DNA of 64,000 bases from an uncultured Porphyromonas sp. (GCA_900539155.1 UQBE01000001.1:140878-204877), one strand, 5' to 3'; shown: positions 36,752 through 45,827, numbered from the stretch's first letter. Translations and numbers: made by a program. The notes: generated by a model not told the origin, from the sequence alone.

Positions 36752-37417
36752 CTAGTATTGTCGCTCGCCAAAGATGGCGGTACCGATGCGTACAATCGTG
36801 GAGCCCGCCTCTACGGCTAGGGGCCAGTCACTGCTCATGCCCATAGAGAGCTCGTCCCATAAGATGTCGGGGTAACGCTCTCGTAGCTCCGTCTGTAGCG
36901 CACGGAGCGTGTCAAACTCGTGACGTATCTGCTCTTTGTCTTCTGTCAGTGTCGCCATACCCATCAAGCCACAGATGGTGATGCGCTCTCGCCACTCGGG
37001 GGTAGCGAGGTAGTGCTCTACGAGTGCTAGGAGCTCAGCGTGGTCTAGCCCGCTCTTGCTCTCCTCCTGAGCTATCTTGTACTGCAGGAGGATGCGCAGC
37101 TGGCGGTCGAAGCGGTTCGCCTGCTTGACAATCTCCTGGAGGAGAGACTCGGAGTCGACGCTCTCGATGAGGGAGACGTAGGGGACGATGTACTTGACCT
37201 TGTTGCGCTGGAGGGTGCCGATGAAGTGCCACTGGATGTCTTCGGGGAGCTGGGGAGCTTTTTCGGCAAGCTCTTGTGCTCGGTTCTCGCCGAAGAGTCG
37301 CTGACCAGCTTCGTAAGCCTCACGGACGGACTCGACGGGGTGAAACTTGGAGACGGCCACCAGCTGCACCTGCTCTGGTATCTGACTCCGTATCTCTGCT
37401 AGACGCTCTGCAATCAT
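36752..37417 (-). CDS. YggS-family pyridoxal phosphate homeostasis protein
   Basis: The 221-residue protein (from MIAERLAEIR) is a single-domain PLP-binding alanine-racemase-like barrel, the YggS/PROSC/YBL036C family, which helps keep free PLP and amino-acid pools balanced and has no clear catalytic activity. The PLP lysine is in QLVAVSKFHPVESVREAYEAG; other family motifs are FGENRAQEL, WHFIGTLQRNK, and the phosphate-binding LSMGMSSDWPLAVEAGSTIVRIGTAIFG. A longer frame reaching 37543 would add 42 hydrophobic residues, run through a terminator hairpin and overlap the upstream gene, so it is rejected. Confidence 0.93.
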   Translation of the reverse strand: MIAERLAEIRSQIPEQVQLVAVSKFHPVESVREAYEAGQRLFGENRAQELAEKAPQLPEDIQWHFIGTLQRNKVKYIVPYVSLIESVDSESLLQEIVKQANRFDRQLRILLQYKIAQEESKSGLDHAELLALVEHYLATPEWRERITICGLMGMATLTEDKEQIRHEFDTLRALQTELRERYPDILWDELSMGMSSDWPLAVEAGSTIVRIGTAIFGERQY

Positions 37418-37455
37418 GATGTAGGGGAATGAAAGGATGGGTACAATAGAAAAGA

Positions 37456-37493
37456 GAGAGACTGCTACCACTCTTACTAGGCAACAGTCTCTC
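37456..37493 (-). terminator. Hairpin between the DUF4494 and YggS genes
   Basis: GAGAGACTG pairs with CAGTCTCTC; on the minus strand a T-rich stretch follows. It resembles the GAGACTGTTG hairpin family and may be an exapted copy. Confidence 0.6.
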
Positions 37494-37505
37494 GATAGGA
37501 ATAGA

Positions 37506-37958
37506 CTACTTGTTGGGCTGAGAGAAGTCGATGCGCCAAGCATCCATGATGATGGTCTCGGTGATGGAGGCTATCTCGTAGGGTGAGAGGGTCGTGGACA
37601 TCTCCTTCTCGAGCCGCTTGAGGGCATTGGGTAGGCTGTCGCTCTGTACAATCATCGCTGCTGCGGTGCGCTTCTCGACACCTTTGGTCTCATCCAGAGA
37701 GATGAAGTTGACCTTGCAGCGGTAGAAACGGTCGTCCTCGGGATGATCCGAGAGGAAGAGCTCAGCGAGCTTGATTCGCTTGATTGTATTGATGATGAGC
37801 TCGCCTAGAGAGGTAAAAGGTGTGAGCTCCTTGGTGAGCTTCTCTTCAATCTCCGTATAGGTGTCGCCCTCGACGAGATACCCCTCGGAGGTACGCTTGG
37901 GCGTTCCGTTGTCGACCATCTTCTCGTAGGTCACTTTGCATTCAAACCAATTGGCCAT
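37506..37958 (-). CDS. DUF4494-family protein
   Basis: The 150-residue protein opens MANWFECKVTYEKMVDNGTPKRTSEGYLVEGDTYTEIE, the hallmark of DUF4494, a small family of unknown function found in Bacteroidota. It has no signal peptide or membrane segment and looks like two related alpha-beta halves (residues 1-75 and 77-150, each with a CKV/xCKVNFI start and an EKxL helix). It precedes the YggS gene, a pairing I recall from other Bacteroidota, but a terminator-like hairpin separates them here. Confidence 0.85.
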   Translation of the reverse strand: MANWFECKVTYEKMVDNGTPKRTSEGYLVEGDTYTEIEEKLTKELTPFTSLGELIINTIKRIKLAELFLSDHPEDDRFYRCKVNFISLDETKGVEKRTAAAMIVQSDSLPNALKRLEKEMSTTLSPYEIASITETIIMDAWRIDFSQPNK

Positions 37959-37996
37959 ATAGTTGCTGTTTCTAGTATAAAGTGAATTGATGCGAG

Positions 37997-38004
37997 CAAA
38001 GGTA
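37997..38004 (-). promoter_or_regulatory. Predicted -7 box for the DUF4494 gene
   Basis: Minus-strand TACCTTTG matches TAnnTTTG, 39 nt before the ATG. Confidence 0.58.
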
Positions 38005-38038
38005 CGGATTTATTGATATGCAAGAAAGCTCCGATACA

Positions 38039-38761
38039 TCAAGAGGGGTACACGACCACGAGGTCACGTAGGAACACTTTGAGCCGTACGAGCGAGGGCT
38101 TGACCAGGATGTATGAAGTGCTGGCTCCGAGGGTGACGCCGATGAGTGGTGCTTTGCGACCGACCCAGGCGGTGATGCCTCCCTTGGCGGATAGGACGAG
38201 GAGACGCTTCGATATCTCAGCAATGACCTTGTCGATGGGGGAGCGGTCGCCCGCATAGCGCATGGGTGTGATGGATACTTGACCCTGGTATGAGTGGCAA
38301 GCTCTGCGCAGGAGCTCATCGGCCTCTCGTATGCCGAGCATACTACCCATGAGGAAGGTGATGCGTGCTCGCGTCTCTGTCGTCACCGCCCCGTAGGTGT
38401 AGAAGTCGTCCCAACCGTAGAGGTAAGCGAGCTTCTGTATGAGGAGGACGAGATTGACGCTGTACTGCGCTAGCTCTGTTGGTATGCCGACCCATGTGGC
38501 GACGCAACCTGTGAGACTGCTACCCGCCGAGCCCATAGCTAGGAGCTCGGAGTGACGGCGTATCTCTTGGTTGGCTATGTGGTTCAGCACCTTGACTGAG
38601 AGGAAGCGGTGCGGTGGCTCCGTAGCAAGTTGCTCTAGCTCTGTGATAGAGAGAAAGGGGTAGAGCACATCGGTGAGCCACTCGACACGATTAATCTGTG
38701 CGACGTCAGAGCGCAGTACGAGGTTAAGGAAGCGATCCCAAGCTTTGGAAGATAGTGACAT
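38039..38761 (-). CDS. EcsC-family protein
   Basis: The 240-residue protein has the Gly/Ala-rich amphipathic core of the EcsC family (GSAGSSLTGCVATWVGIPTELAQYSVNLVLLIQKLAYLYGWDDF, about residues 77-119). EcsC of Bacillus is linked to the Ecs ABC transporter; most homologues have no known role. It is predicted to be peripheral to the inner membrane. It lies 23 nt downstream of a FadL-like outer-membrane protein gene, probably in one transcript. Confidence 0.78.
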   Translation of the reverse strand: MSLSSKAWDRFLNLVLRSDVAQINRVEWLTDVLYPFLSITELEQLATEPPHRFLSVKVLNHIANQEIRRHSELLAMGSAGSSLTGCVATWVGIPTELAQYSVNLVLLIQKLAYLYGWDDFYTYGAVTTETRARITFLMGSMLGIREADELLRRACHSYQGQVSITPMRYAGDRSPIDKVIAEISKRLLVLSAKGGITAWVGRKAPLIGVTLGASTSYILVKPSLVRLKVFLRDLVVVYPS

Positions 38762-38784
38762 AAGTGTAAAGCGATGAAGTAGAC

Positions 38785-40401
38785 TTAGAACTTAAAGCCG
38801 AAGGTGGCTACGCCGTAGATGCGGTGCTTCTGTAGCTGGATAGCCTGGGGTGTCTCAAGGTGGTCCCCATTGTCCCCATAGTAGCGAGTCGGGAAGGGGT
38901 ACATATGAGACTGCTGTCCCTGATAGACGACCGCTAGGTCTATATAAGAGGAGGGAGAGAATCGCCAGCCTAGTCCGCCCGTGACACCGTAGCCCATACC
39001 GACGATCTCGTAGTGTGGCACGGTGCCTGCCTCATTGACCGGTACCGTAGCACTCTGCTCAGGATCGGAGTCGAAGCTCGCCTTCATAGGAGCTTGTCGC
39101 CAATAGCCACCTGCACGAAGACTGAACTGCGGAGAGACTCTCAGCTCACCACCGAGACGTAGGGTACTCTGCATCGGCGTGAAGTACTCCTTCATCAGTT
39201 TGTTGTCATCGACAAAGGGGCCATAGGTGTCTTTGAGCTGGATGCCTGTGTAGTTGGCTAGCTCGTAGTCGAGACTAAGCATACCACGCCGCCCGACGAA
39301 GGCTCCACTGAGGACGAGCTTTGTTGGGGTCTGTAGCTGATACCGCCAAGCAGCATCGCTAGGGGTCTGATCCTTGACGGTCCAATCCTTCTCGGGTAGT
39401 GGCTTGCCCTCGCTGTCTAGAGCACGGGAGTAGCGAGACTCGGCACCTGCTACGTAGTTGTCTTGCAGTGTGAACCATGTGGGTGTCTGGATAGCAGCTC
39501 CTAGGCGCAGATGGTCGGAGACACGAGCTATCAAGCCGAAGCTGACCGATGCGCCTGAGCCAGAGGTGCGTAGCTCGTTGGCCAGCTCTAGATAGTCCTT
39601 ATCTATGAAGTCCTCTCCGTAGTAAGAGGTGAGCCGATAGTCCAGAGCGCTTATCTTGACTCCTAGACCGAAGTATAGACGGTCGTTGTAGTTGAGTCCA
39701 CCGGTGAAGTCGAAGTCCTGGATGCCTCCACGCTCGTTGAGCCGTAGCTGCGAATTGCTCGGCCCTAAGATGCCACCCCTGTCGCTGTAGTTGAAGGCAC
39801 TCTCGTAGAAGCCCTCTGGACGCTGTACTGTCCAGCCCGCTCCATGTCCTAGGATGGCGAGCCAAGGTGCGGAGACGCTGCCATAGGCGTTCTTACCGAG
39901 GAGGTCATCGGTGGAGACCTTGGTCGGCGTGATAAAGGCTGCGTAGTCTGCTAGCGAGTACTTAGTGACCTGATGGTTGCTGATGTCAAAGGTGCGCGCG
40001 AAGCTCTGACGCTGGTAGAAGCCTAGAGCTAGATTGAAGGTGAGGCCAGACCCTCTGAGTGGAGTCGCCAGAACGACTGACATATTACCACTGAAGGCTG
40101 TGCGCCCCTTCTTGTACTGCTCCTCGTACCAGGTGGCTTTATCTAGATTCTGCCCGAAAGCGATGGTGCCCTGTATCTCGTTACTGCGGAAGAGCCCTAG
40201 TCCAGCTGGGTTTTGTCGCAAGCTACTGTAGTCCGCACCTACTGCACCGAAGGCACCTCCCATAGCTTGGTAGCGGGCGGTCCCGTCGAGCGTCTCGGTG
40301 CTAAAGCGTAGCGCATTGTCGTGAGTCTGCGCGGATAGGTAGCTCCCCGTGATGAGTAGGAGGGCAGAGCTTATGAGGGGAATGAAATAGTGTCGAAGCA
40401 T
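38785..40401 (-). CDS. FadL/OmpP1-like outer-membrane beta-barrel protein
   Basis: The 538-residue precursor has a signal peptide (MLRHYFIPLISSALLLITGSYLSAQ region) and then a sequence typical of the FadL/TodX-type barrels of Bacteroidota: DGTARYQAMGGAFGAVGADYSSLRQNPAGLGLFRSNE near the mature N terminus (the plug), alternating beta strands throughout, and a terminal aromatic residue (GVATFGFKF). Such proteins take up hydrophobic compounds; some have been called hemin receptors, without proof. The substrate is unknown. An EcsC-family gene follows 23 nt later. Confidence 0.88.
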   Translation of the reverse strand: MLRHYFIPLISSALLLITGSYLSAQTHDNALRFSTETLDGTARYQAMGGAFGAVGADYSSLRQNPAGLGLFRSNEIQGTIAFGQNLDKATWYEEQYKKGRTAFSGNMSVVLATPLRGSGLTFNLALGFYQRQSFARTFDISNHQVTKYSLADYAAFITPTKVSTDDLLGKNAYGSVSAPWLAILGHGAGWTVQRPEGFYESAFNYSDRGGILGPSNSQLRLNERGGIQDFDFTGGLNYNDRLYFGLGVKISALDYRLTSYYGEDFIDKDYLELANELRTSGSGASVSFGLIARVSDHLRLGAAIQTPTWFTLQDNYVAGAESRYSRALDSEGKPLPEKDWTVKDQTPSDAAWRYQLQTPTKLVLSGAFVGRRGMLSLDYELANYTGIQLKDTYGPFVDDNKLMKEYFTPMQSTLRLGGELRVSPQFSLRAGGYWRQAPMKASFDSDPEQSATVPVNEAGTVPHYEIVGMGYGVTGGLGWRFSPSSYIDLAVVYQGQQSHMYPFPTRYYGDNGDHLETPQAIQLQKHRIYGVATFGFKF

Positions 40402-40428
40402 AGTTTATAAGTATAGGTGTATAAACGA

Positions 40429-40486
40429 ATGAGACTTGACCATTAGTTCAGAACCAGCGTGTGGGTGGCTAATGATACAAGTCTCA
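40429..40486 (-). terminator. Terminator of the Tyr/Trp-rich protein gene
   Basis: ATGAGACTTG pairs with CAAGTCTCAT, and an inner CCATTAG/CTAATG stem continues it. It lies 17 nt beyond the stop codon on the minus strand. Confidence 0.75.
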
Positions 40487-40502
40487 TACTTAGGTGAGTC
40501 TA

Positions 40503-41969
40503 CTAGCGACGTCCTCTGGCACTACGGCTAGAAGAGGAGGAGCTACCAGATGAGTTACTACCACGCGAAGAGGAAGAGCTGGACGATCCGAAGCTACTGC
40601 TAGAGGATGACCTCGAGCTAGAAGATTCGTAACTGCGACTGCTACGAGCGGAAGAGCTAGAAGAGCTTCCCTGCCAGCTGCTGTTGCTTCTGCTGGAGCG
40701 TACGGAAGAAGAGCTGGAATTACCGCGAGCACTACGACTGCTCGATGAGTCGTAACGTCGGCTGTTGCTCGGAGAGCTGTAGCTTCTTCTTTGGTTAGTT
40801 GTGGATGCGTCGTAGCTACCACGACGTGAGCGAGCGGAGCCTGAGTTGTAGTTGCGGTTCGTTGGGGAGCCCTGTCGCTCCTGTCTTACCGTGCTGCTAT
40901 CCTCAAAGTAGGAACCACGACGAGAGCGAGCGGAGCCCATCTCGTACTGCTCAGCGGAGCCACGGCGTGTGCTAGTAGACTGGTCGTATGAGCCACGAGC
41001 ACTGCGCCCTTGGTTGTTGTCGTATATGCGGTTACTATTGTTTCTCCAGAAGTTGCCTCGGTCAGCTACCTCATTGTTATTGTAGCTCGACTGATCTAGC
41101 GAACCTCTACGAGCATTGCCCGACAGGGTACCTTGGTTGCCATGTGTGGCGCGTGGGTTGTTGCCATAGCTCTTGTCATAGTAGCTGCTCCCTAGGCGAC
41201 CATTGGAGTAGTAGGTCGAGGGCTTGACATAGTTGCCGTAGTATGGGTCGTATATGCCGTAGGAGCCAGCATAGTACCCATCCCAATATCCATGATTATA
41301 GCCAGCCCCGTAGCCGTAGCCTCCGTAGTGTGGATAGTAGCCGTACCAATAGCTACCGCCCCATGACCAGGGGTTGGTGTACCAAATGGAGGGCCCCCAG
41401 TAGCCGTAGCCCCCCCAGCTGTAAGGATAGGGGTACCTGTTGGTGTACCAAGGGTACCAAGAGCTGTACCACATGTAGTCATAGTAGTAGTCCCACGAGG
41501 GGTACCAGCCCGGGCTCCATAGGTTAATTGATATGCCTACGGGGTTGTAGCGATCAGCTACGTAGTCGTAGCGGTCGGGGTATGTGTAGATACCGTAGGT
41601 GCCATCCTCATTGTAGTACACATCTACGTTGTCCGAGTCATATATATATATGGTCGCAGGATTGTGAAAGCGAGAGATGCGACGGCTGTACTTTCCCATG
41701 CCCTGCTTGGGCTGTGCAGAGGAGGAGTAGCTTCGTCCGCGCTCACCTGTGTACTCACCGCCCCGGCGGTTGTACGCATCGAGCGGGTCTTGCGTATTGC
41801 TCTGATAGTCATTGTCGCCCCAAGGGTCGTTAGAGCGACTCTCTTGCTGAGCTGCTCGGGAGGGGACATAGTACGCATCATCGTCCCAGTCCACCTGTGC
41901 CGCACTCCATATGTATGATGAGAGGGCGACGATCACGAGTAGAGAAATAGATCTTGTAAGCCTCATCAT
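40503..41969 (-). CDS. Secreted low-complexity protein: Tyr/Trp/Gly-rich then Ser/Arg-rich
   Basis: I do not recognise a family. The 488-residue protein has a signal peptide (about residues 1-24) and an acidic, Asp/Asn/Gln-rich segment, then a region (about 125-260) dominated by Tyr, Trp, Gly and Pro (for example YSWGGYGYWGPSIWY), and finally a Ser/Arg-rich tail (about 275-488) with repeated SARSRRGSY, SARGN and runs of six or seven Ser, ending SARGRR. Both tracts look disordered and sticky, as in adhesive or matrix-type proteins, or RNA/heme-binding tracts. Asp-box-like IYDSDNVDVYYNEDGTYGIY precedes the aromatic region. No T9SS domain is seen. Confidence 0.85.
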   Translation of the reverse strand: MMRLTRSISLLVIVALSSYIWSAAQVDWDDDAYYVPSRAAQQESRSNDPWGDNDYQSNTQDPLDAYNRRGGEYTGERGRSYSSSAQPKQGMGKYSRRISRFHNPATIYIYDSDNVDVYYNEDGTYGIYTYPDRYDYVADRYNPVGISINLWSPGWYPSWDYYYDYMWYSSWYPWYTNRYPYPYSWGGYGYWGPSIWYTNPWSWGGSYWYGYYPHYGGYGYGAGYNHGYWDGYYAGSYGIYDPYYGNYVKPSTYYSNGRLGSSYYDKSYGNNPRATHGNQGTLSGNARRGSLDQSSYNNNEVADRGNFWRNNSNRIYDNNQGRSARGSYDQSTSTRRGSAEQYEMGSARSRRGSYFEDSSTVRQERQGSPTNRNYNSGSARSRRGSYDASTTNQRRSYSSPSNSRRYDSSSSRSARGNSSSSSVRSSRSNSSWQGSSSSSSARSSRSYESSSSRSSSSSSFGSSSSSSSRGSNSSGSSSSSSRSARGRR

Positions 41970-42011
41970 GGTATCTGTTGGTTTAGGGGTTTGTATTCAG
42001 TTATGCTGGTG

Positions 42012-42058
42012 CTGGGGTAGGGGAGGTGCCTCATCTGAGGGAGACCTCCCGTCCCCAG
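42012..42058 (-). terminator. Terminator of the trypsin-like protease gene
   Basis: CTGGGG pairs with CCCCAG and a second inner stem GGGAGGT/ACCTCCC forms; it lies just beyond the stop codon on the minus strand. Confidence 0.7.
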
Positions 42059-42087
42059 TCTCCTTTGTTTGCTTAGAGAGCTGAGAG

Positions 42088-44922
42088 TTAGTTTCGTTTA
42101 ATCATAACTCTCTGCGTGAAGGACTCTTGAGCAGTGCGTATGAGTGCAATGTAAGAGCCCTCGGGCAGGTCGGTCAGGTCGATGGCACTGCGTAGTGCAT
42201 CACCGCTCACAGTCCGTAGGCACTGCCCAGAGAGGTCAAAGATTTGGAGCAAGCTCACATCCTCTGCCTCGGAGAGAGTCGTCATATCTCGTATGATTGA
42301 GGGGTAGAGATAGGGCTTGGCAAGCGGAGCGGTGACCTTGTTTATGGGGAGTCCCATAGGAGCATCGTACAGGACCTCGACACGATAGCTGTCGCTCACC
42401 TTGCCTGCAGCATCACTGTAGGTGAGCGTCGTAGCATCAGTCTCTCCGACCTTCTCGTCGTTGCGATAGATTACGTAGCCCTTGACCTCGGGGAAGGGGA
42501 CAGGCAGGGGGCCACGTGTGAAAGTCTCCTGGATGACCTTGCCGCTGGGTGTAGGGTTGTCTGATACGACCAGTTCGAGGGCCATGTAGCCATCGGTCGT
42601 GAAGGGTATAGATTGATATCCGATGAATTCGTTCTTGACAATGTAAAACTTCTCCAGACCGCCATCGACGCCTATATACTCATCCTTTGAGTTACTGTCG
42701 ATGAAGACGGAGTAAGGAGCACCTGTTCGCACCTTAAATCCTACTTCGAGGTTCTCATCCGATTGTATCTTAAAGGGGGTTTTGAGGAGTACTGACATCC
42801 ACTTGCGGTCTTCTTGAGCAGGGCTTGCGTAGGAGTAGACTTCTTCTTTTGAGCCGTTGACCTTCTGCTGTAAGTAAAGACGCTGTATCCCCTTGTTGAA
42901 AGTTGGGATAAGGTTGATCTGATGTACATAGAGTGGCTTCTCAAAGGGAGACCTCCCGAGACGGAACTTGTCAACGAGACAGATCTCACTGATTCCGTTC
43001 TTAGAGAATTCCCGAGCGAGCTTAGGCTCTACCTTGGATAGACTCATAAGGTTGCGGTCAGCTATCTTAGAGACTATCTGCGCATTGAGAGGAGCAGTCC
43101 AGGTGAGCGTGACCCCTTCAGTAGTAGCTGCAGGAGCTACATCCGCATGAACCTCCTTGACTAGCTTGCCCGTGTAGATGGTCCGGTGTGCAGGTGGGGT
43201 AGAGATTGTCTTGTCCTCGACAGCGTAGTGAGCTTCGACGGCATAGCTGACGGAGCCTAAGGCGGTCAAGTCCTGGAAGAGCTCATCTGTGTATTTGGTC
43301 TCAGTCAGCTCCTTGAGCGGAGTGCCGTTGCGATATATCTGATAGCTGACGGGGTAGCCCTGTGCATGTGGAGGGACTGCATCCCACTCGAGCTCCACCT
43401 TGAGGTGATTCTGTAAGTCTAGCTTGCCTCGTAGCTCTCGTATGGGGCGGAGTGGCTTGTAGCCCTTACGCCAGGTGCCTGCCACCTTGAGAGTTCCCGT
43501 CTTGTCGGGGTCGAGGAACATGTCCATATGGTAGAGGTCGCCCCTGTCTGTGTACTTGTTGAAGTGTGAGCTGAGACGACCGTAGAAGCCGTCTTGGGAG
43601 CATGGGGTCTTGTCACCACCTGTGAGGGTTGCTACCTGCTCTCCTTTCTCATTGTAGAGTGGAGAGCCAGAGGAGCCACCCTCAGTATTTCCCGTGTGAA
43701 ACTTGAGCGTGTAGTGATCCTTGTCACCGCCTCCTCGCCACGAGTCGATAGCTAGCTCCTTATCGTATAGAGCAAGCTTAGCAACGTCACCAGCTGGGTG
43801 ATGTATGCCCGCACCGCTCTGCCAGGTCTGCTCGGTAGCGTTCCAGCCAGAGTAGTAGACACGGTAGTCAAAGGGTATGTCATTCTGGAGCTCTAGGAGC
43901 ATACCGTCGGAGTAACCGTAGAGAGATGTGTATGTGCGGATGTAAGCCCCCACAAGCGTCTTGGCGGGCTGAGCATAGTCGCTGTTGTTACAGCGAGGCT
44001 TCTCAAAGTGAAAGCCAAAGACCCACTGATCCATTGTCTTCTGGTCGATGCCAAACTTCCCATGAAACTCTCCTTCTATCAGATTCGATGAGAGGTCTTC
44101 GCCCGAGCAGTGTGCTGCTGTGAGGATGTATGGCTTGAAGTCTCCCTTGACATTGTTGACTAGATTCCCAGAGCACCAAGTTATCTTGCCAGCAGCTGAG
44201 AGAGGCATATAGATGACCGAACTGCTCTTCTGTTCCTGCCACGCATCGCCTTCGGGGCAGTTGACATTTAGCTGGCAAAAATTGTTTCTCGCAGGGTCAG
44301 AAGCGTCCTCCTGCTCCAGCTGATGCTGCGCCTGCATGGCCGAGCGGTAGAAATAGCCCACGCCACTAATCTGTATAGAGGGAAGAGCCACGCCACGCGG
44401 GGCCTCATAGTCTAGTATGAGCTTGCTACCGCTCAGGGGCTCAGAGGCGAAGGCACCATGCTGTGGATGCGTCTCATAGGTGTAGGCCCCGAGGAGCTGC
44501 TTGCCACCAGGTGTGTAGATGTAGAGCCGTCCACCCTGGGGGATGAAGAAGTCTGAGTAGTATAGATTAAGTCCTACTGGCATCTGCTCCATCTCTATCT
44601 CTAGTCGATAGATATCAGTCTCCGCAATAGAGCCAATCCGCTCAGCAGCAGTGGCAAAGTCGACGTCGCAGGGGATTACCTGCCCCACGCTGTAGGGCTT
44701 GAGTTGTGGTTCGCCCTCGCGCCAGGTTTCCTGGCTAAGGAGGTCCCGAGGGTTGAAGTCTGGGGCTAGCGATATGCCCGCTGCTGTAGAGCGTAGAGTG
44801 CCCTCTCCGAGTAGTCGGGGGGAGCCTCCGAACGATTGCTGAGCGAAGCTAAGATGGGTTGTGGCCAGTAACCCAAGAGCGATGAGAGTCAGCAGGAATA
44901 GCCGATGGTGAGAGTGGTTCAT
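42088..44922 (-). CDS. Secreted trypsin-like serine protease with T9SS sorting domain
   Basis: The 944-residue precursor has a signal peptide (about residues 1-27), a beta-rich prodomain (about 28-200), and a chymotrypsin-fold peptidase resembling lysyl endopeptidases: His271 in ILTAAHCSG, Asp339 in GYSDGMLLEL and Ser418 in NTEGGSSGSPLYNEKGEQVATLTGG. Several Cys (206, 222, 250, 272, 311 and others) suggest disulphides. FN3-like domains follow (about 510-600 and beyond), with a jelly-roll-like region in between, and a C-terminal sorting domain ending FDLSGQCLRTVSG...GSYIALIRTAQESFTQRVMIKRN. It should be a surface or secreted protease, working on host proteins for amino acids. Cleavage specificity cannot be read safely. 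Confidence 0.9.
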   Translation of the reverse strand: MNHSHHRLFLLTLIALGLLATTHLSFAQQSFGGSPRLLGEGTLRSTAAGISLAPDFNPRDLLSQETWREGEPQLKPYSVGQVIPCDVDFATAAERIGSIAETDIYRLEIEMEQMPVGLNLYYSDFFIPQGGRLYIYTPGGKQLLGAYTYETHPQHGAFASEPLSGSKLILDYEAPRGVALPSIQISGVGYFYRSAMQAQHQLEQEDASDPARNNFCQLNVNCPEGDAWQEQKSSSVIYMPLSAAGKITWCSGNLVNNVKGDFKPYILTAAHCSGEDLSSNLIEGEFHGKFGIDQKTMDQWVFGFHFEKPRCNNSDYAQPAKTLVGAYIRTYTSLYGYSDGMLLELQNDIPFDYRVYYSGWNATEQTWQSGAGIHHPAGDVAKLALYDKELAIDSWRGGGDKDHYTLKFHTGNTEGGSSGSPLYNEKGEQVATLTGGDKTPCSQDGFYGRLSSHFNKYTDRGDLYHMDMFLDPDKTGTLKVAGTWRKGYKPLRPIRELRGKLDLQNHLKVELEWDAVPPHAQGYPVSYQIYRNGTPLKELTETKYTDELFQDLTALGSVSYAVEAHYAVEDKTISTPPAHRTIYTGKLVKEVHADVAPAATTEGVTLTWTAPLNAQIVSKIADRNLMSLSKVEPKLAREFSKNGISEICLVDKFRLGRSPFEKPLYVHQINLIPTFNKGIQRLYLQQKVNGSKEEVYSYASPAQEDRKWMSVLLKTPFKIQSDENLEVGFKVRTGAPYSVFIDSNSKDEYIGVDGGLEKFYIVKNEFIGYQSIPFTTDGYMALELVVSDNPTPSGKVIQETFTRGPLPVPFPEVKGYVIYRNDEKVGETDATTLTYSDAAGKVSDSYRVEVLYDAPMGLPINKVTAPLAKPYLYPSIIRDMTTLSEAEDVSLLQIFDLSGQCLRTVSGDALRSAIDLTDLPEGSYIALIRTAQESFTQRVMIKRN

Positions 44923-45055
44923 TCGTGTCTATAAGTGCTATATGGTTGTCTAATACCTATGTAATTGTAGTTCGTGAAGTGAGGGGGCGAGCCTCCCCGC
45001 GCTTGTCGTGCAGTCGTGGCATACGTCGGCACGCATCAAGAGAAGAGGCACTCCA

Positions 45056-45063
45056 CAAAGGTA
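45056..45063 (-). promoter_or_regulatory. Predicted -7 box for the trypsin-like protease
   Basis: Minus-strand TACCTTTG matches TAnnTTTG, 134 nt before the ATG. Confidence 0.5.
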
Positions 45064-45126
45064 GGAAATGTTTGGCTAAGTGACAACAACCGCACAGCTT
45101 ACGACTAGCCCGTACCATCCCCATCT

Positions 45127-45570
45127 GAGACTGTTGACTTTTGCAACAGTCTCATGATAATTTAGACCCGACTACCTATCAACAACGGCACTATGTCGGG
45201 GGGGAAAACGGATTTCCACGTGGATATTTTGAAATACCCACGTGGAGAATTTTTATTTTCCACGTGGGGAAGAAAAAATTCTTCGGAGGAATCAAATAAA
45301 ACTTCGGAGGAAATGAATCACGCCCACGTGGAAAATAAAAATTCTCCACGTGGAGATTTGAGATTTTCCACGTGGATATTCGAAAAAAGAGGGTAATTAG
45401 AGGTTAGAGATTAGATGTTAGAGATTAGAGGGTAGAGATTATGGATTAGAAATTAGAGGGCAGGGGGGACACATTATATATATGTAGTAACCTCATCCAT
45501 TCCTCGCTGGTCGCTATGTGTAGCTCCTGACAGAGCAATTAGAGAGACTGTTGACTTTTGCAACAGTCGC
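45127..45570 (+). repeat. Composite intergenic repeat, copy D (best preserved)
   Basis: This 444-bp copy is bracketed by 27-bp hairpins at 45127-45153 and 45544-45570. Between them are the TTTAGACCCGACTAC lead-in, the six-palindrome core, nine heptamers (45396-45458), the AT-rich stretch ACACATTATATATATG and the tail CTCGCTGGTCGCTATGTG. After the right hairpin comes ATTATAATGCGTCAGCCCTG, a short motif also found beside the other copies. The gap 44923-45827 (905 nt) is otherwise promoter regions for the flanking genes. Confidence 0.85.
45216..45375 (+). repeat. 22-bp-phased CCACGTGG core, copy D
   Basis: All six palindromes are intact at 45216, 45238, 45260, 45324, 45346 and 45368, with the same 22-22-64-22-22 spacing as the other copies. 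Confidence 0.92.
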
Positions 45571-45729
45571 ATTATAATGCGTCAGCCCTGGGAAAATGTA
45601 TATTCAATTAGTGAATTCAACTCATACCTACAAAAAATGGATTGCACCCTAAGCACAATCCAACATATTATTCAGAGAAGCAGAGAGGAAAAAGCTCTTC
45701 CTCTTGATTCTACTGAAGCGGATAATTGT

Positions 45730-45737
45730 TATCTTTG
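45730..45737 (+). promoter_or_regulatory. Predicted -7 box for the leucine-rich surface protein
   Basis: TATCTTTG matches TAnnTTTG, 91 nt before the ATG at 45828. Confidence 0.58.
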
Positions 45738-45827
45738 CGTTTGGTTAAGTACTTCTATTCAAGAGATATCAGTACAACTACATTCTAGAAGATGTAATAT
45801 AATAACACTGACATAGACTAAAAGATC

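Noticed and set aside
37418..37543. 42-residue N-terminal extension of the YggS protein
   Set aside because: It would overlap the end of the DUF4494 gene and translate a terminator hairpin; family members begin near MIAERLAEIR.
45193..45396. Open frame of about 67 codons across the CCACGTGG core, also open in copies A, B and C
   Set aside because: The frame stays open because the 22-bp units run through three reading frames (HV, PRG and TW readings of the palindrome). Differences between copies that I compared are mainly amino-acid changing, start contexts differ, and the opposite strand is open too; the constraint is on DNA spacing, not protein.
45577..45816. 79-codon open frame before the leucine-rich surface protein
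   Set aside because: It begins in the repeat tail (ATGCGTCAGCCC), has no ribosome-binding site, and contains the TATCTTTG promoter box of the next gene. It could be a remnant of an inactivated gene but I cannot support it.
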